Shown in pieces: positions 1 to 13,200 of a stretch of 64,000 nucleotides of DNA. Every line of letters starts with the position of its first letter. Position 1 is the first letter of the stretch. Made by a program: the position numbers and the translations under genes. The stretch spans positions 29,252,004 to 29,316,003 of the forward strand of contig OZ037765.1 of the NCBI GenBank assembly GCA_964035545.1, in the 5' to 3' direction. This stretch comes from Bugula neritina (lineage: Eukaryota > Bryozoa > Gymnolaemata > Cheilostomatida > Bugulidae). The notes beneath the pieces are model-generated. The model searched no databases, was not told the origin of the DNA, and was given only the letters and a program-made list of their open reading frames with translations.

Positions 1-805
1 ATACTACATGGGTTTTGTAACTCATTTATTTATTTGTAATTGCTTAATTGAATTAAAGAGCAGAAGTATTTTAGTAAATTGTTGTAGAATTCAACTTGAA
101 ATATTTTACAGGTGACAAGTAGCCATTTTTAATTGTTTAGTAGCCTCAGCTATAACTGTTGGAGAAAAACTAAGCTAAACCTTTGTAACTCAAAAACTAT
201 TATGTTATTTTAGCAACACGAAAACTGGCTCAATCTGTTTTTAAGAAGCGACCACATCATTTCAAGTTATCATAAATTCATGTAGAACATTATCATTTTC
301 AAATATTTTTCAAGTAAGTTGTGAAAACTATTATAAAACATGATCTCAGTTAGGGCATAATATTCCTAGACCCTAGCTCAAAAATATATTTCATCTAGGA
401 GTACAAATTCAATTAATTCTGAAGTTGTCTTATCCTAGCTGTTCATCACTTATGATTATTCTACTTCTTTAAAAATAATCTACTTTGACCTTCTCAGAGT
501 AGTTGTTTGACATTAATATCTGATGTTGTCTGATTTAAAACCGAAAATCAGTTATAACAAATAATGTAAATAGTTTATTATTTCTATCATGAATTGGGTA
601 GTAATTTCAAAACAAGAATTACCTTCTCTTGCTATTTATTATTCCATTTGCCAAGACAGGGTTCCTGTTAAAGCAAAAGTATCTGAATTCTAGGCGATTA
701 CCCTCACTTCTTGATAGTTGTGTAGAAGCAACTCTCATATAGTAAGTCCTCTATAACTGAAAGTCATAGCATGTGGCTGAGTTTATTATACTTATTATAC
801 TTAAT
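1..805. other. No gene seen (left edge)
   Basis: AT-rich sequence with no exon that I can support on either strand. If the partial DUF885 copy that begins at 869 has upstream exons, they are not recognisable here. In the complete gene the preceding exon lies only about 335 bases upstream of this exon. Similarity to the other DUF885 copy starts at about 806, which suggests a duplication breakpoint there. Confidence 0.6.
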
Positions 806-2715
806 TAACTCATGTGTACTTTTACAGTTAACTCAGTTATTAACTCATCTGATGTTCTCTGTCTTTAGTTTACTGATCAGTTAGCTCTTCTGGATGAAGG
901 AATTCAGACAGGATTAACACCAGCCAAGACTACTTGTGTAAGTTTATTGTCATCAAACTTTGCACTATTCTAGTTTACATATATAAATTATACCCTAACA
1001 CTATTTGTTTTCGCACATTTTTTCTGCTGCTTGCAAATCAGAAAATGCAGCATTTTTCTTTTTGTGAGTCAGCATGAATGAAACAGTCAACTGTTCATGT
1101 CATTATACAGAAACATGATATACTTTTCTATGAATGTTCTTAATTAGGCATGCAGCTGCTATAGAAACTATTCTGTTCAAAATATATAACAGCAAGGATC
1201 TTATTGGCGTAGCTGTATAGTGTAATCTGTTACATTTACTATTCTGTATTATTGTTTCACCATTGTTCTAATAACTCATAATATTGTGGGCAAAACTTTA
1301 CTCTTCTCTCCTCAACAAGCAGATGCTGAGAGATCAGTTCTCTGCTAAAGACAATTATTCTCTTCTATAACACATGTTGCCATATTCTTCTGTCACTTGT
1401 TTAGGAATATGTGTTGAATCTGTTTAAAGACGCTGTGGGAGAATCATTTGATGGGTTCTTTGCTTTTCAACCTTACATTGATTTGAAGATAAATGTGACA
1501 GACCTGTAAGTTATCAGCTCATAATTGGAATATTTCATTCCCCTGCAGCTCTCAGTGTATCTATAATTGTTAGTATGTTCTGGTTATTGGAATTTGCTAT
1601 TTTTAGACCAAAGTTCAATGAAGGTGAAATAAATTGTGAAGTTCTTAGAAACCGAATGATTCAGTTTATTGAAAAACTTGAAAATGTAAGTAAAACTTAC
1701 CATTTTTTTGTTGCTGTAAAATATAAATTAACAGGCACCTCATTTTTTCAAATAAATTGTAACATGAATTAATTTTACAAATATTTCATAGTAAGAATGC
1801 GATCATGTATGACTCATATACCCATGTGCTAGTTAATAACTTCTTTAGGAATACTTGCCGCACTGTCGTCCTGTGGGCTCTGCGTCTGCATTACCAGGGG
1901 GAGATAAATACTACGAGGCAGCGTTGAAGCATTACACTGCTGACTATGTAACCCCTGAATATGCTCATCAGTTGGGACTGAAGGAAATACAGAGAATTAC
2001 AACTGACATGAAACAAGTAATATTATTATATCATTACTTGTTCTGTTAGCTGTTATAACTTTCTGGTCATGTGACATGAGCATTGAATTTCTTAACTGCG
2101 AGATATAATAGTTATTAGCTATAAATGCACTTTTATACAGTCTGATGATTAAGTCATGCACCCAAAATATAAGTAATACATTAAAAAGGTAATAAAGTAA
2201 TAATAGATATCCCACAACTAAATAATTTAGACTCAAACCTTACAAAAGTAAAAAAATCACATGTTACATAATGCACATTTATATATTTATACTTATATGT
2301 TGTTATAGGTACATGTTATACAAACTGCATGGAGGCATTATTAATTGTACTTTATTATAGACAACTATTATATTAATAGAGGAATGTAAGCTTTGATGAG
2401 CAAATCTTGCTATAATTATGTAGTTTCTAGTTTCATGAAGTGTTTAGTCTATAGATGTGGTAGAGATGTTATATTGCTTTAGTTAAATAAAAACAAAGAG
2501 CAACCTCTTGCACAAGCAGAACATTTAAAGATATTTTCTATAAAAGTACAGATGGCTATTACTAATTACTAAGCGTATAATTTTAAGTATAATGACCCAC
2601 TCATATTTTGTCAGATAATGTCTAAAGAAGGTTTTATGGGAGGTATTGGTGACTACACACAGTATCTTCTCTCTGATCCTGATGAAACTTTTGCAACTCG
2701 CGTAAGTCTTAATTT
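806..2715 (+). repeat. Inverted segmental duplication, arm 1
   Basis: This stretch is a reverse-complement copy of the 6790-11195 region, covering five exons and most introns between them. Intron similarity is clear, for example the stretch before the exon at 869 and the intron after 2016 as far as about 2095. The arm is shorter because intron 8 of the minus-strand gene has grown to about 3.1 kb against 0.6 kb here. Outside both ends the sequences stop matching. Confidence 0.85.
869..2701 (+). CDS. Partial DUF885-family gene (truncated inverted copy, five exons)
   Basis: Five exons are seen: 869-937, 1405-1505, 1607-1685, 1849-2016 and 2615-2701. All have AG/GT borders and they join in frame as 168 codons without a stop. 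They match exons 5-9 (residues about 152-319) of the complete DUF885 gene on the minus strand. Exon lengths are identical (69, 101, 79, 168, 87). By eye there are about 16 base differences in 504 and six amino-acid changes, for example M to V in the GFMGG / GFVGG stretch and four changes in the 79-base exon. No exon for the N-terminus, the HExxPGHH motif or the C-terminus is visible on this strand before 4200. The copy therefore looks like a gene fragment: a young pseudogene, or part of a chimeric transcript that starts left of the window. I see no disabling mutation in what remains. Confidence 0.8.
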
Positions 2716-4213
2716 CTTTGCTTTCAATTATATGCTTGCTTTGACTTCTATGAGGTGATATACAGGTAGTATGACCAGCTGAGTGGCAAATGCTTAGAGG
2801 CCTAGTATCAGTAGTTTGCAATGTCACTATATGTTATATGTTTACACTGACCACCGTGGTGTGGCCCAGTCACACCAATTAATGATGATCTAATTAGCAA
2901 CTGAAGTTTTAACAAAGTCTCTAATTTAAAGCAGGACTCACAAATACAACATTAGAACCTACAGAAGTCTTTATATAATGTTATGTTGCCATGCCTTATA
3001 AATCTTTTCACCAGCGAAATATTATTGAATAAATTTAAAAAACGTTTTTTCAAATGATTCATGTTTGTGAAATATTTGCCTTGCTACTAAAAATTAGAGG
3101 CTTATTTATTTTTTTGAAATGCAGATATAATTTTTTTGTAAACCTAAATTTTGTATAGAGCCCATTATCAATTCTCTACACACATTAGTAATTAACAAAT
3201 ATACAGAGTCATACAAATATTAGGGTTGGTTCAATGCATGAAATATAAAATGACATTAATTTTAATGCATAATCATTTTACAAATTACCAAACCATAATG
3301 GAACTCTCCCACATTTATGAATATGCAGAATGTTTGAGGCAAAACATCTGGTGTTGATCAAGTGACTGTATGAGAGCTTGAAACAGATAGTATGTAAAAT
3401 ATGTGGTGCATATTGTGGTGCAGCAACTTCAAATCACACTGCTTAGTATCCTATTTAGTATTGGGCACAAAAGATGTGTTTTACATATGCACGCATAAGG
3501 TTATAAACACATTTCAGACTAAAATGTTTGTAAATAATATTATATTCGATATATAGACTTCATGCTTTACTTATAATTTAAAAAACTGCACCTACTTCCA
3601 GGAAGCCTGAATTGGTACATTAGAAGAGTTGCATCACACATGCCCACTTGTTTCAACCTTTGATATAATTTCACTGCAAACTTGCGCAGTATTTAAAACG
3701 TGAAACAAATCTTCAATTGAAATTATGTTGAATTTTACTTGGTTGAATTATGTTATAGTTTAACTTGTAAGCTTTTTAGAAAAAATTGTTTGATCTGCAA
3801 TTAAGTGCTCTCAGTTGAATATGTAAGTCAGGGTGCCTTCTTGGTGGTTTCTGAGCATGGAAAGCACAACAAGCAGAATACAGGTGGTAACAGGTAAATA
3901 ACTACAATAGTTTTATTTTTGTATATAGTATATTATATTTTATTTCATAAAAATAAACCTTGTGCAAAATTTGTGAGCACAAACGATAAAATAGACCAGA
4001 AAACAAAAGTTGGATTTACGTATGATACTTAAGAACAAACATTTGCAGCGCTCTTATAACATCATTAGCTAGTTGTATGGTTTACTGCAACAGTCTGGAG
4101 ATACATACAGACTGTAGCTTAATACATAATTTGAGTTTGATTATATTGCTATAGAATGTTACTGCATCATCACGTGAGATAATGCAGTATAAATCAGCAT
4201 TTCTCTGTCACAC
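2702..4213. other. Tail-to-tail spacer between the two DUF885 copies
   Basis: No coding exon is recognised. On the minus strand it should hold the 3' UTR of the DUF885 gene. Read on the minus strand, AATAAA motifs occur at about 3939-3944 and 3912-3917, some 270-300 bases past the stop codon. I see no continuation of the plus-strand partial copy. Confidence 0.5.
3939..3944 (-). terminator. Candidate poly(A) signal of the DUF885 gene
   Basis: AATAAA on the minus strand (tttatt on plus), about 270 bases downstream of the stop at 4214. A second AATAAA lies about 27 bases further on. Short motifs of this kind are common in AT-rich DNA, so this is a position-based guess. Confidence 0.4.
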
Positions 4214-7200
4214 CTACAACTGGTAGACTATGCTAATAACAGGAAACAAGAGAGAAATAAAGAGGAAGTCCCGGCACGTACTCTGATGAGCAGCACTTCC
4301 TACTGGTCTACTAGATTCTATCCACTTGTTCATTTCATCCTCCATCAACTGAAGGGGGCAGGGGCCAAGGTCTAGCAAAGCTTTATGGAACTCAGGTATT
4401 GAAAAACTGGCACCTATAACATAGCATTTTTATGGTTTTAAATTACCTGATCTATAGTATCAATGGGAGCGAACACAAAGTTTTAGCTGTTCTATAAAGC
4501 TTAAAAAGCATCCTTTAGCTTGCAAAACCAGGAGTCATTTGGTGAATTTAATTTTTTGCTGATCAAACAAGAGTAGCTTCAAATACTAAAATAGAGAGCA
4601 ATTACAGAATTTGGTACAGAATTACAGAGGTGCTGGCTGACTTTAAATCAATTTTCTATAGAAATTATAATTAAAATTTTGTTATTGTTTTTATCAAGTA
4701 AAAGAAAAAGCATATATTTGTTAAAATGATTATTTATTGCTAACAACCAATATAGTTTGTAATTTACTAACCCAGTTCCTGTTCTGCTCTTTGTCTAATC
4801 TCTTTAATCTTAAGTTCTCCAATCTTGTAGCTGCAGGCCTGTCCAGGCCATCTCACGTACCTCTCTATCTGTGCCCAGCATGAGGCATTGCTTAGAGCTG
4901 TGTTTTCCTTCAGATATTCTGCAGCTCTCTCCATTGTCCAGCTGTAATAGTTATATTATAGTTCAACTATAATAGTGTAGTCAAACTATAGTAGTATAGT
5001 CCAACTGAAATAGTTTAGTTCAGCTATAAAAAGGTACCAGCTATGCTAATAGGTTTTTTCCTATAAATCCACCATCTTGTCTACTCAACAGTTATACTGT
5101 TATAAACTCAACATCAGAATGCATAAACTGTTCTTATCTCAGAATTGATAAAGTCACAGTAACTTCTGCTACAATCACCTACTTGTAATAGTGTATTCCT
5201 GTGTCCACCACTAGTCTGGCTGCTCTCAAACTTTCCATAGAGAGTTTACCAAATCTCTCTCTGTCAGTCTTGATAATACCCATCTGTTCACTGAGGTATT
5301 CTGTATACAGCGCCCAGCCCTGCAAGATTAGATTAGTAGGTATATCTCGAAATAATCTTAGAAACTGAGAAAACTACCCTACAAGTTATCAACTTTTTTT
5401 GTTAAAGCGTTCATACTTGCATTTTTCTCAATAACATTAGAGACAAGTTAGTTTTGTAATGCATTTATTCAAATATTCAAATATCAGTTTATATTTATCA
5501 TATAATATGCAGCAAATGTACAATCACAGATTTAGTATATTGTGAATATTCACAAATAAAAAATGATCTAATCATTTAAAGACAAAAGAAAACTAAAGCA
5601 TACATCTCCATGAAAGGTTATTTACAAACCATAATTTAATTAATCTAGTAAAGTTTAATAGCAGTAGATGGCAGTTGATATCTAAAGATTTCGGTAAGCT
5701 AATTTATTCAATATTACTTTTAAAATGTTTAACGTTTTTTTAAAAGCGTAACGTTTGTTTATCTAAGCTAACAAGTGATGGACTAAGTGGGCTTACTTCA
5801 ATGTATTCGGAATATGACGGCCAACTGAATGGATATTGAGCCAAATGACTGTAATCGGAGTATCTTCTAAAGTCAGGCAGCCATACTTCTGAGAGCATAT
5901 GACTGATTTGATAGTGATGACCTGGTATTGACTCATGAACCATCAGTGGCAGCATAACAATCTTCAGTCTGTAAGGAGGGTAGAAGCTAGTGTCTAGAAA
6001 TGTTTCTGAGGGCGATTATTTTAATAGAAACAATTTAACTCAATAGTAAAATCTCTACAAAAATATGATTGCTCACAATTCTCTTGGTTTAGAGCCGTCA
6101 TATGCAAATATGCCATTGGTCCAAGTATTAGAGCCATTATATGTAGGGGAGTAGTATCGTCCCAAACTGCCAGCTGGATTATCTATTATATCTAAGCCTA
6201 TGTTTGGCTCTTTGTAAAACTCTTTGTGTAAATTGGGTCGAATCCTATCGTTTAAGATATTCCAGAAGCCTTCATTCAACTCTTCCTACAAGACAACACG
6301 TGGATTTCCACAAGATAAAATTAGCATAGAAATTGTGAAGGAATTTCAAGTTTACTAAAAAGGGAGGAATTGCCATAACAGTTTCTCAAGACCTGCATAT
6401 TAGGTTTGCACCAAAATATGTATTTACTCAGACCTGTTTGCCATACTTTACACTTCAACTTATGATGTATGTAGATACATGATAAATATTACTATACTTT
6501 TGGCTTATATATGAACTGTTTGCTCATGTAATGTATGTAAATACATATATGATGTTATAAATGTTTGATGGTTATGTTATACATATTTCACTGAAATTGT
6601 TGTAATTTCTTTCATTATTAGGCATCACAACCAATAAGATATGATCACACAACAAACTATTTGTATAATAAAGCTTTTTGCTATAATACTTTTAAAACTA
6701 TTTATGCAATAAGACTAATTTATAGTTTTACAACCTCTTTGAAGTTGGTACAACCATGATGAATTTGGCACTTATTACATTTAAATTAAAAAACCTTAAT
6801 ACTTACGCTAGTAGCAAAAGTTTCATCAGGATCCGAGAGAAGGTACTGTGTGTAGTCACCAATACCTCCCACAAAACCTTCTTTAGACATTATCTGACAA
6901 AATATGAAAAAATGTGTAAACAACAGAAAAAGTATACTATGAAAATTGCCTACTCACTTTTTATAACTTCATCACTTTGCAATTTATACTTTAATTATTG
7001 GTATTACCTTTTCATTAAATTACGTAATTAACTTCATACTGCTTTTGGGAATAATTTAGCCCTTGGTTTTCCTTAGTTAAATTTGTTGCTTTCTGTTGTT
7101 GATAATATGTAGAACCACTATAATGCATCATACTGAAGTATAAAAATTATTTATGCTAGTTTGTTTTTATGTCATATATATGTCATATATATGTCATATA

Positions 7201-10200
7201 TATGTCATATATAGTGAGCTATTAAATTTTGTGGAAATACGTTGTGAGAATACGTTGTTATAAAGAGTTCTAGGATAACATATTAGAAAATGAATAAAAG
7301 GTGTCTAAACTCCTGTTTGAGGTAGAAGGTTACTAAAAAGAATGGGTCGAGAAAAATAATATGTTCGTGACGCTCATGCAAAGAGCAGTATTGCTAAACA
7401 TGCCAGGTGTCCTAAAACCATAATATTTCTCGCATATAAGCAATTCCTACAAATTAAGGACACCACAACCTTGAACTACTTTATACTTAGGATCATCTAT
7501 TGATTAGTCCAACTATTTTTTACTTCAATTTCATTATAATAAATCCATCCTATACGCTATAATATAGGTTTTCTACTTGCTTTATCAGAACTTGCGATAG
7601 TATGAAGTTACTTGTCAATGTTATGATTGTATCATTTTTATGTATTGCTAGAGCATACTTATTACCAAAAAGGTAAAATTTTCTCAATAATGACATTCAA
7701 TCAATAGATATATATGTAAACATTATTTATTGCTGCAATTTCTACTGAGTAGAGAAGAATTAGGTATTATATTGTGTAGACTAAGCCTTATTGCACCTCT
7801 TATCTAAAACCAAAGAGGCCTGAGCAGTGCTGCTAAATAACACAACATGTGAGCTTGCTCTGATAAAATTAGAATATAACCATCAAAATACTGCATTACT
7901 TTGATCAATAAAGAACAATTATTCTCTTCAACAAGTCCAGCGAATTACAGTTTGAGAAGCAAAACTTAAAACAAGTCTAATAATAAAGAATATAAAATTG
8001 TAGCGTATGATAGGGTAAAACTGAGTAGAAGATTGCATCAGTATATTAAATGAGCTTACTTCCTGGTAGTTGTGTGGAATGGTGTTTATTGACACAACTA
8101 CTAAATTCTATTATCTATTTACTATCTATTTGTTTTTACTATCACTGCTGCTGCGGGACCACCCAACTCCAACCCAACCTCAACTCAGCCCAACTCAACT
8201 CAACTGTAACAGTATTTGTTTATCTGCCACTCTTTAAAATTGAGAGATAATTACAGTAGCTAGTATATAAACAAAGTGCCAATGTACATTTAAAATGCAT
8301 GGCTGCATTCATACAGGCTTTAAGAAAGTAAGCTATTTTCTGGGTTTCATGAAATCAGCAACTGTAGCCATGGTTAAAGTGTTGACCTAGTAAAATTATA
8401 CAAGGTCAGTGGTTGCCTCCACACATCTGCAGTGATGTTAGGAAGAGCATTCAGTCATAATTGCTCCTGTGCCACATTATGAATAAGTCCTTAGCCTGAT
8501 TTAACAGAAACCCTTTCCATCAGGGGTTCTCACAGAAATATAATGACTATAAACATGCTTAAGATATTTTTTCTATAAAATCAGCAAGTACACACAGCAT
8601 ATAGCAAAAGTTACACATCAAAGTACACATTGCTCAGTTATCCAAATATTAATTACCACTTTATGTGTACCTGCATGAGTACAATGAACATGCCTAATAA
8701 ATGCTCTGGTTTTTGTTAATGCAATATAACATGTGAAAGAAATTTTGGCTAGTTCTGTCTGTTTTTCGTCTGTCTGTCTGTCTGTTTTGGGTTCAAGTCT
8801 AAGCCTAGGGCCACATGGTGCGTATTTTCGCATGCGAAGATTGAAATCACAAGTAGCAAAGGTGTCCACTGTAGCGTCAGTGATGCGTGATAAATAAAGC
8901 ATTCATTTTTAAATCGCACTCGCTTTCAATAAAACGCAATTTACTGGAATGTAGCACTAAAATAAAGAAATTGGGCTCGCTGAATAACTACCAGCCAATT
9001 AGGTGACCACGACAGAGACGATTTGCACTTGCGTTGAAAATGCAGAGCGACAAGTGCGAATGTTTTCTCAACTCGCACAGTGGACACCTTTGCTACTTGC
9101 GATTTCAATTTTCGCATGCGAAAATACGCACCGTGTGGCCCTAGGCTTAGCAATAAATCACTCATCAGTGTGAGTTTTATTAGTGTCCCAAAGAATGTAT
9201 AGCAGATCTGAAATTGTAGTGTATATTGTGTTGCTGGTTGTTGAAGGGAATACACAAGGGTTACAGTGATTTTTTTTAGAATGCTGCAATTTTGATGTCT
9301 GAAACACCCCTAGTGCAGCTAACTGTCTACAGTAGGTTTCACTTTATATCTGTCAGAAAAAACTCTTATCTATGAATTAAAGTCACTTTTGGCTATTTTT
9401 AGCACAACGTGTTCTTTTTTAACAGTAAAAATGCAGTGCTGGCAGTATTAGAATTGCAATTTTGGCTGTCAAATAGCTAATGATTGCATATTGTAATAAA
9501 TTACAATCAAGTAATGGGAGCCAAAAGGTCGGTTCTGTCATTTTCACTGGCCATATAATTACAATTATGCTGTTGACACTTCATGTCACTATATATACTT
9601 GAATACACAAATTTATGCTGGTAATTCAACATGGATTTCTGTACTCAAATATTAACTAATTCTTTTTAGACTTCATAGTGAAGGTGAATGGCCTAAAGCC
9701 CTAAATAATTTAGACTTCCACAGACACCTATAATTAGCATCTGTTTAGTGCCTTCGTGTGACAACTTGCATAGATTTAACATGGTACTGAGACTACCATT
9801 ACATTCAATAAATTCTAGTTCTATTTACTCAGTTATATCAAACTGACATGTATATTTATAATTATTAGCTTGAAGCTACATGATAATATTATACAGTATT
9901 CTATTTTATAATTCCTCAACTGCTAGATCACCTATTCAATGCTCATGTCACATGACCAAAAAGTTCTAACAGCTAACAGAACAAGATAGCCATATAATAA
10001 TAATTACTTGTTTCATGTCTGTTGTAATTCTCTGTATCTCCTTCAGTCCCAACTGATGAGCATATTCAGGGGTTACATAGTCAGCAGTGTAATGCTTCAA
10101 CGCTGCCTCGTAGTATTTATCTCCCCCTGGTAATGCAGACGCAGAGCCCACAGGACGACAGTGTGGCAAGTATTCCTAAAGAAGTTATTAACTAGCACAT

Positions 10201-13200
10201 GGGTATATGAGTCATACATAATCTCAATCTTAGCACGAAATATTTGTAAAATTAATTCAAATCACAATTTATTTGAAAAAGTAAGGTGCCTGTAGATTTA
10301 TATTTTACAGCAAAAAAGATAGGAAGTTTTACTTACATTTTCAAGTTTTTCAATAAACTGTACCATTCTGTTTCTTAGAACTTCACAATTTGTTTGACCT
10401 TCAGTGAACTTTGGTCTAAAAATAGCAAATTCCAATAACCAGAACACACTAACAATTATAGATACACTGAGGGCTGCAGAGGAAATGGAATATTCAAATT
10501 ATGAGCTGATAACTTACAGGTCTGTCACATTTATCTTCAAATCAATGTAAGGTTGAAAAGCAAAGAACCCATCAAATGATTCTCCCACAGCGTCTTTAAA
10601 CAGATTCAACACATATTCCTAAACAAGTGACAAGAAAATATGACAACATGTGTTATAGAAGAGAATAATTGTCTTTATCAGAGAGCTGGTCTCTCAACAT
10701 CTGCTTGTTGAGGAGAGAGGAATGGAGTTTTAGCCACAATACTATATTAGACCAATTGTGAAACTATAATACAGAATAGTAAATGTAACAGATTACACTA
10801 TACTATGCCAATAAGATCCTTGCTGCTATATATGTTGAACAGACTAGTTTCTATAGCAGCTGCCTAATTAATAACTTTCATAGAAAAGTATATCGTGTTT
10901 CTGCATAACTACATCAACAGTTGGTTGTTTCATTGACTCTGACCCACAAAAAGAAAAATACTGCATGTTTTGACTTGTAAGCAGCAGAAAAAAATGTGTC
11001 AAAAAGAAATTAAGTCATTATACAATTGGGAGAATAGAGTATTGAAAAGTTTTAATAATAATAAACATACACAAGTAGTTTTGGCTGGTGTTAATCCTGT
11101 CTGAATTCCTTCATCCAGAAGAGCTAACTGATCAGTAAACTAAAGACAGAGAACATCAGATGAGTTAATAACTGAGTTAACTGTAGAAGTACACATGAGT
11201 TATTTTAGTAAAAGCTGCGTACTTATAAAGTTCACTAGTTTGTAGATGATAATCTCTGCAAAATATTGTGATAGCCAGTATACCTGACTTAGTGTTTTAC
11301 TGTTTGTGCAAAACAGATGATCTTAAGCTGCACAAAATACATATTTTAAAACTATAATTTACAATAACTATTATAGGCATAATATTTCAACTTGCATTCT
11401 AAAGTAATCAACTGAACTATTCGTAAACAATTCAACTGAGTATAATTTATATAAATACATGAAGAAGTACGTACAACTTGTTGATATTCTACAATTTGCT
11501 GATGCCAGAAGAATAACTCCCCTTCTGTGTCTACTGGGTTTGTAACAGATACTGCAGTCTTAATGCTTGCTAAATCTACGTTCAGTGTTTTAGTATAACT
11601 ACAAGAAATATTGGTATGCATGAGATGTGTTTTAGGACTAGAACAACTTTAATATTGTGTGAAATATAATATTCTATATATGCCCATTTATTTAGCTATA
11701 TCTAGCTAAATAAATAGTCGATTCTAATGCTCAAAAGCTAACATATAGAGCTTGTCTTTTTTCTAATAGGATCAAAATATAATTCAAAGTTCAAGGACAA
11801 TATTTCACTATCAAATACATCTACTAGTTAGGCACCAGTATAATACACATTGAAGTAGATAAAGCAGGTACTACAGTATCTCATGTACACACTATAAGTG
11901 GCTATATTGTTAGATTATATTTGAAGTACTCTACAAGCACACACAAGTACATACTATATCAGTAAACTACTAACTTCATATACTTAGATCCTGATAAGAA
12001 TTTCTCTAGACTGTGCTCCATGATTTTAAGTGTCAATTCATCTTCCTTTTTCTCAAGAGTTTCTGCTAAGTAATCTTTTACTCTGAGTAGAAACTCTTCA
12101 CTCTTGTTCTGCAGAAAGAAATCTATGGTTTTGGGCATCAATTTAATGATATTGCTATTTCAGGGGCAAGGGTAGTATCTGCCTTAAACAAGATTGCAAA
12201 CATGGCTTGAGAGATTTCATTTACTGCTCTGAAGAATACACTTGTTTGTAGCAGGATTAAAACAAAATCACAAGAAGTACCTGAGAACTCAGCTAGTTAA
12301 AAGAGAAGATTACCAGCTGTTAAACATTAACCACATAGGAGTGTACAAAACCCATCTAAACAGCTTGGTGAATGCTTTTTAAAATAATTCTGATAAAATG
12401 AATTTTTCAAATCTGCTGTAGATTATAATTTCACAGTACCATAATATTGTTATACACATTTAAATACTTAACACTAATGAATGCTTTTTTGGCATTTTAA
12501 AACTGCCTCTAATAAAGTTATTTCAAATTTCAATATCATATCCATTATACACACATTATACTCATATACTAAACACTATCATGTTACTCTCTACTATAGA
12601 CTTGTACACTCATCATTCTAACAATTGACCGTCAGCAGATTCCTTGAAATAAAATGTTATGATACTGAAAATTGATAACATTATGTACTTTAAACTAAGA
12701 TATCTGTAACTGTAGAGGTGTTACTCACAATTCTACGCTGAAAGGCAACATCATTCCACTCTTCTACCAGGTATTGATACTTGTTTATGCCATAGCTGGA
12801 GGCCAAGCTGGGATTCTCTTTTATTTTAAAGTCAAAGAAGTCATTAACAAACTTTAAGACTTCAGTTTGATTCACATTTCGACACTGTATGGTACTTACA
12901 CCTAAATTGAAGCATATAATGATAAGTTTGAAGTTTTATTAATGTTATATAATAGATTATTGTGTATTTTATTCCATCCTATAATGCAATTAACTTGCAT
13001 TGTATAACATGTGGTTGGATGGTGTAGTGCAGTATGATGCATTTCAGTTTTACCGTGAAAGATATATACAGTAACAGTAAAACACTATAATATAATGTGC
13101 ACACTTTAACAGAATGCTTCTTCTTTCCATTGTTTAATGAACAGTCTGTATATTATAATGTACACATCACAATATATTAATCTAGGCCCTGCTAGTAAAT

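Larger units (their letters stand above)
6790..11195 (-). repeat. Inverted segmental duplication, arm 2
   Basis: This is the counterpart of 806-2715, containing exons 9 to 5 of the complete DUF885 gene and flanking intron sequence. It is longer because intron 8 (6894-10007) contains extra DNA, including a SINE-like copy and a foldback element that are absent from the short arm. Confidence 0.85.

Noticed and set aside
8618-9255. Two minus-strand ORFs of 94 and 104 codons
   Set aside because: They run through the foldback element and show no protein-family features.
11975-11983. Alternative donor nine bases downstream in DUF885 exon 3
   Set aside because: It is phase-compatible and cannot be excluded. 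The upstream donor (GTATAT) was kept because it gives a simpler join, but this is uncertain by three codons.
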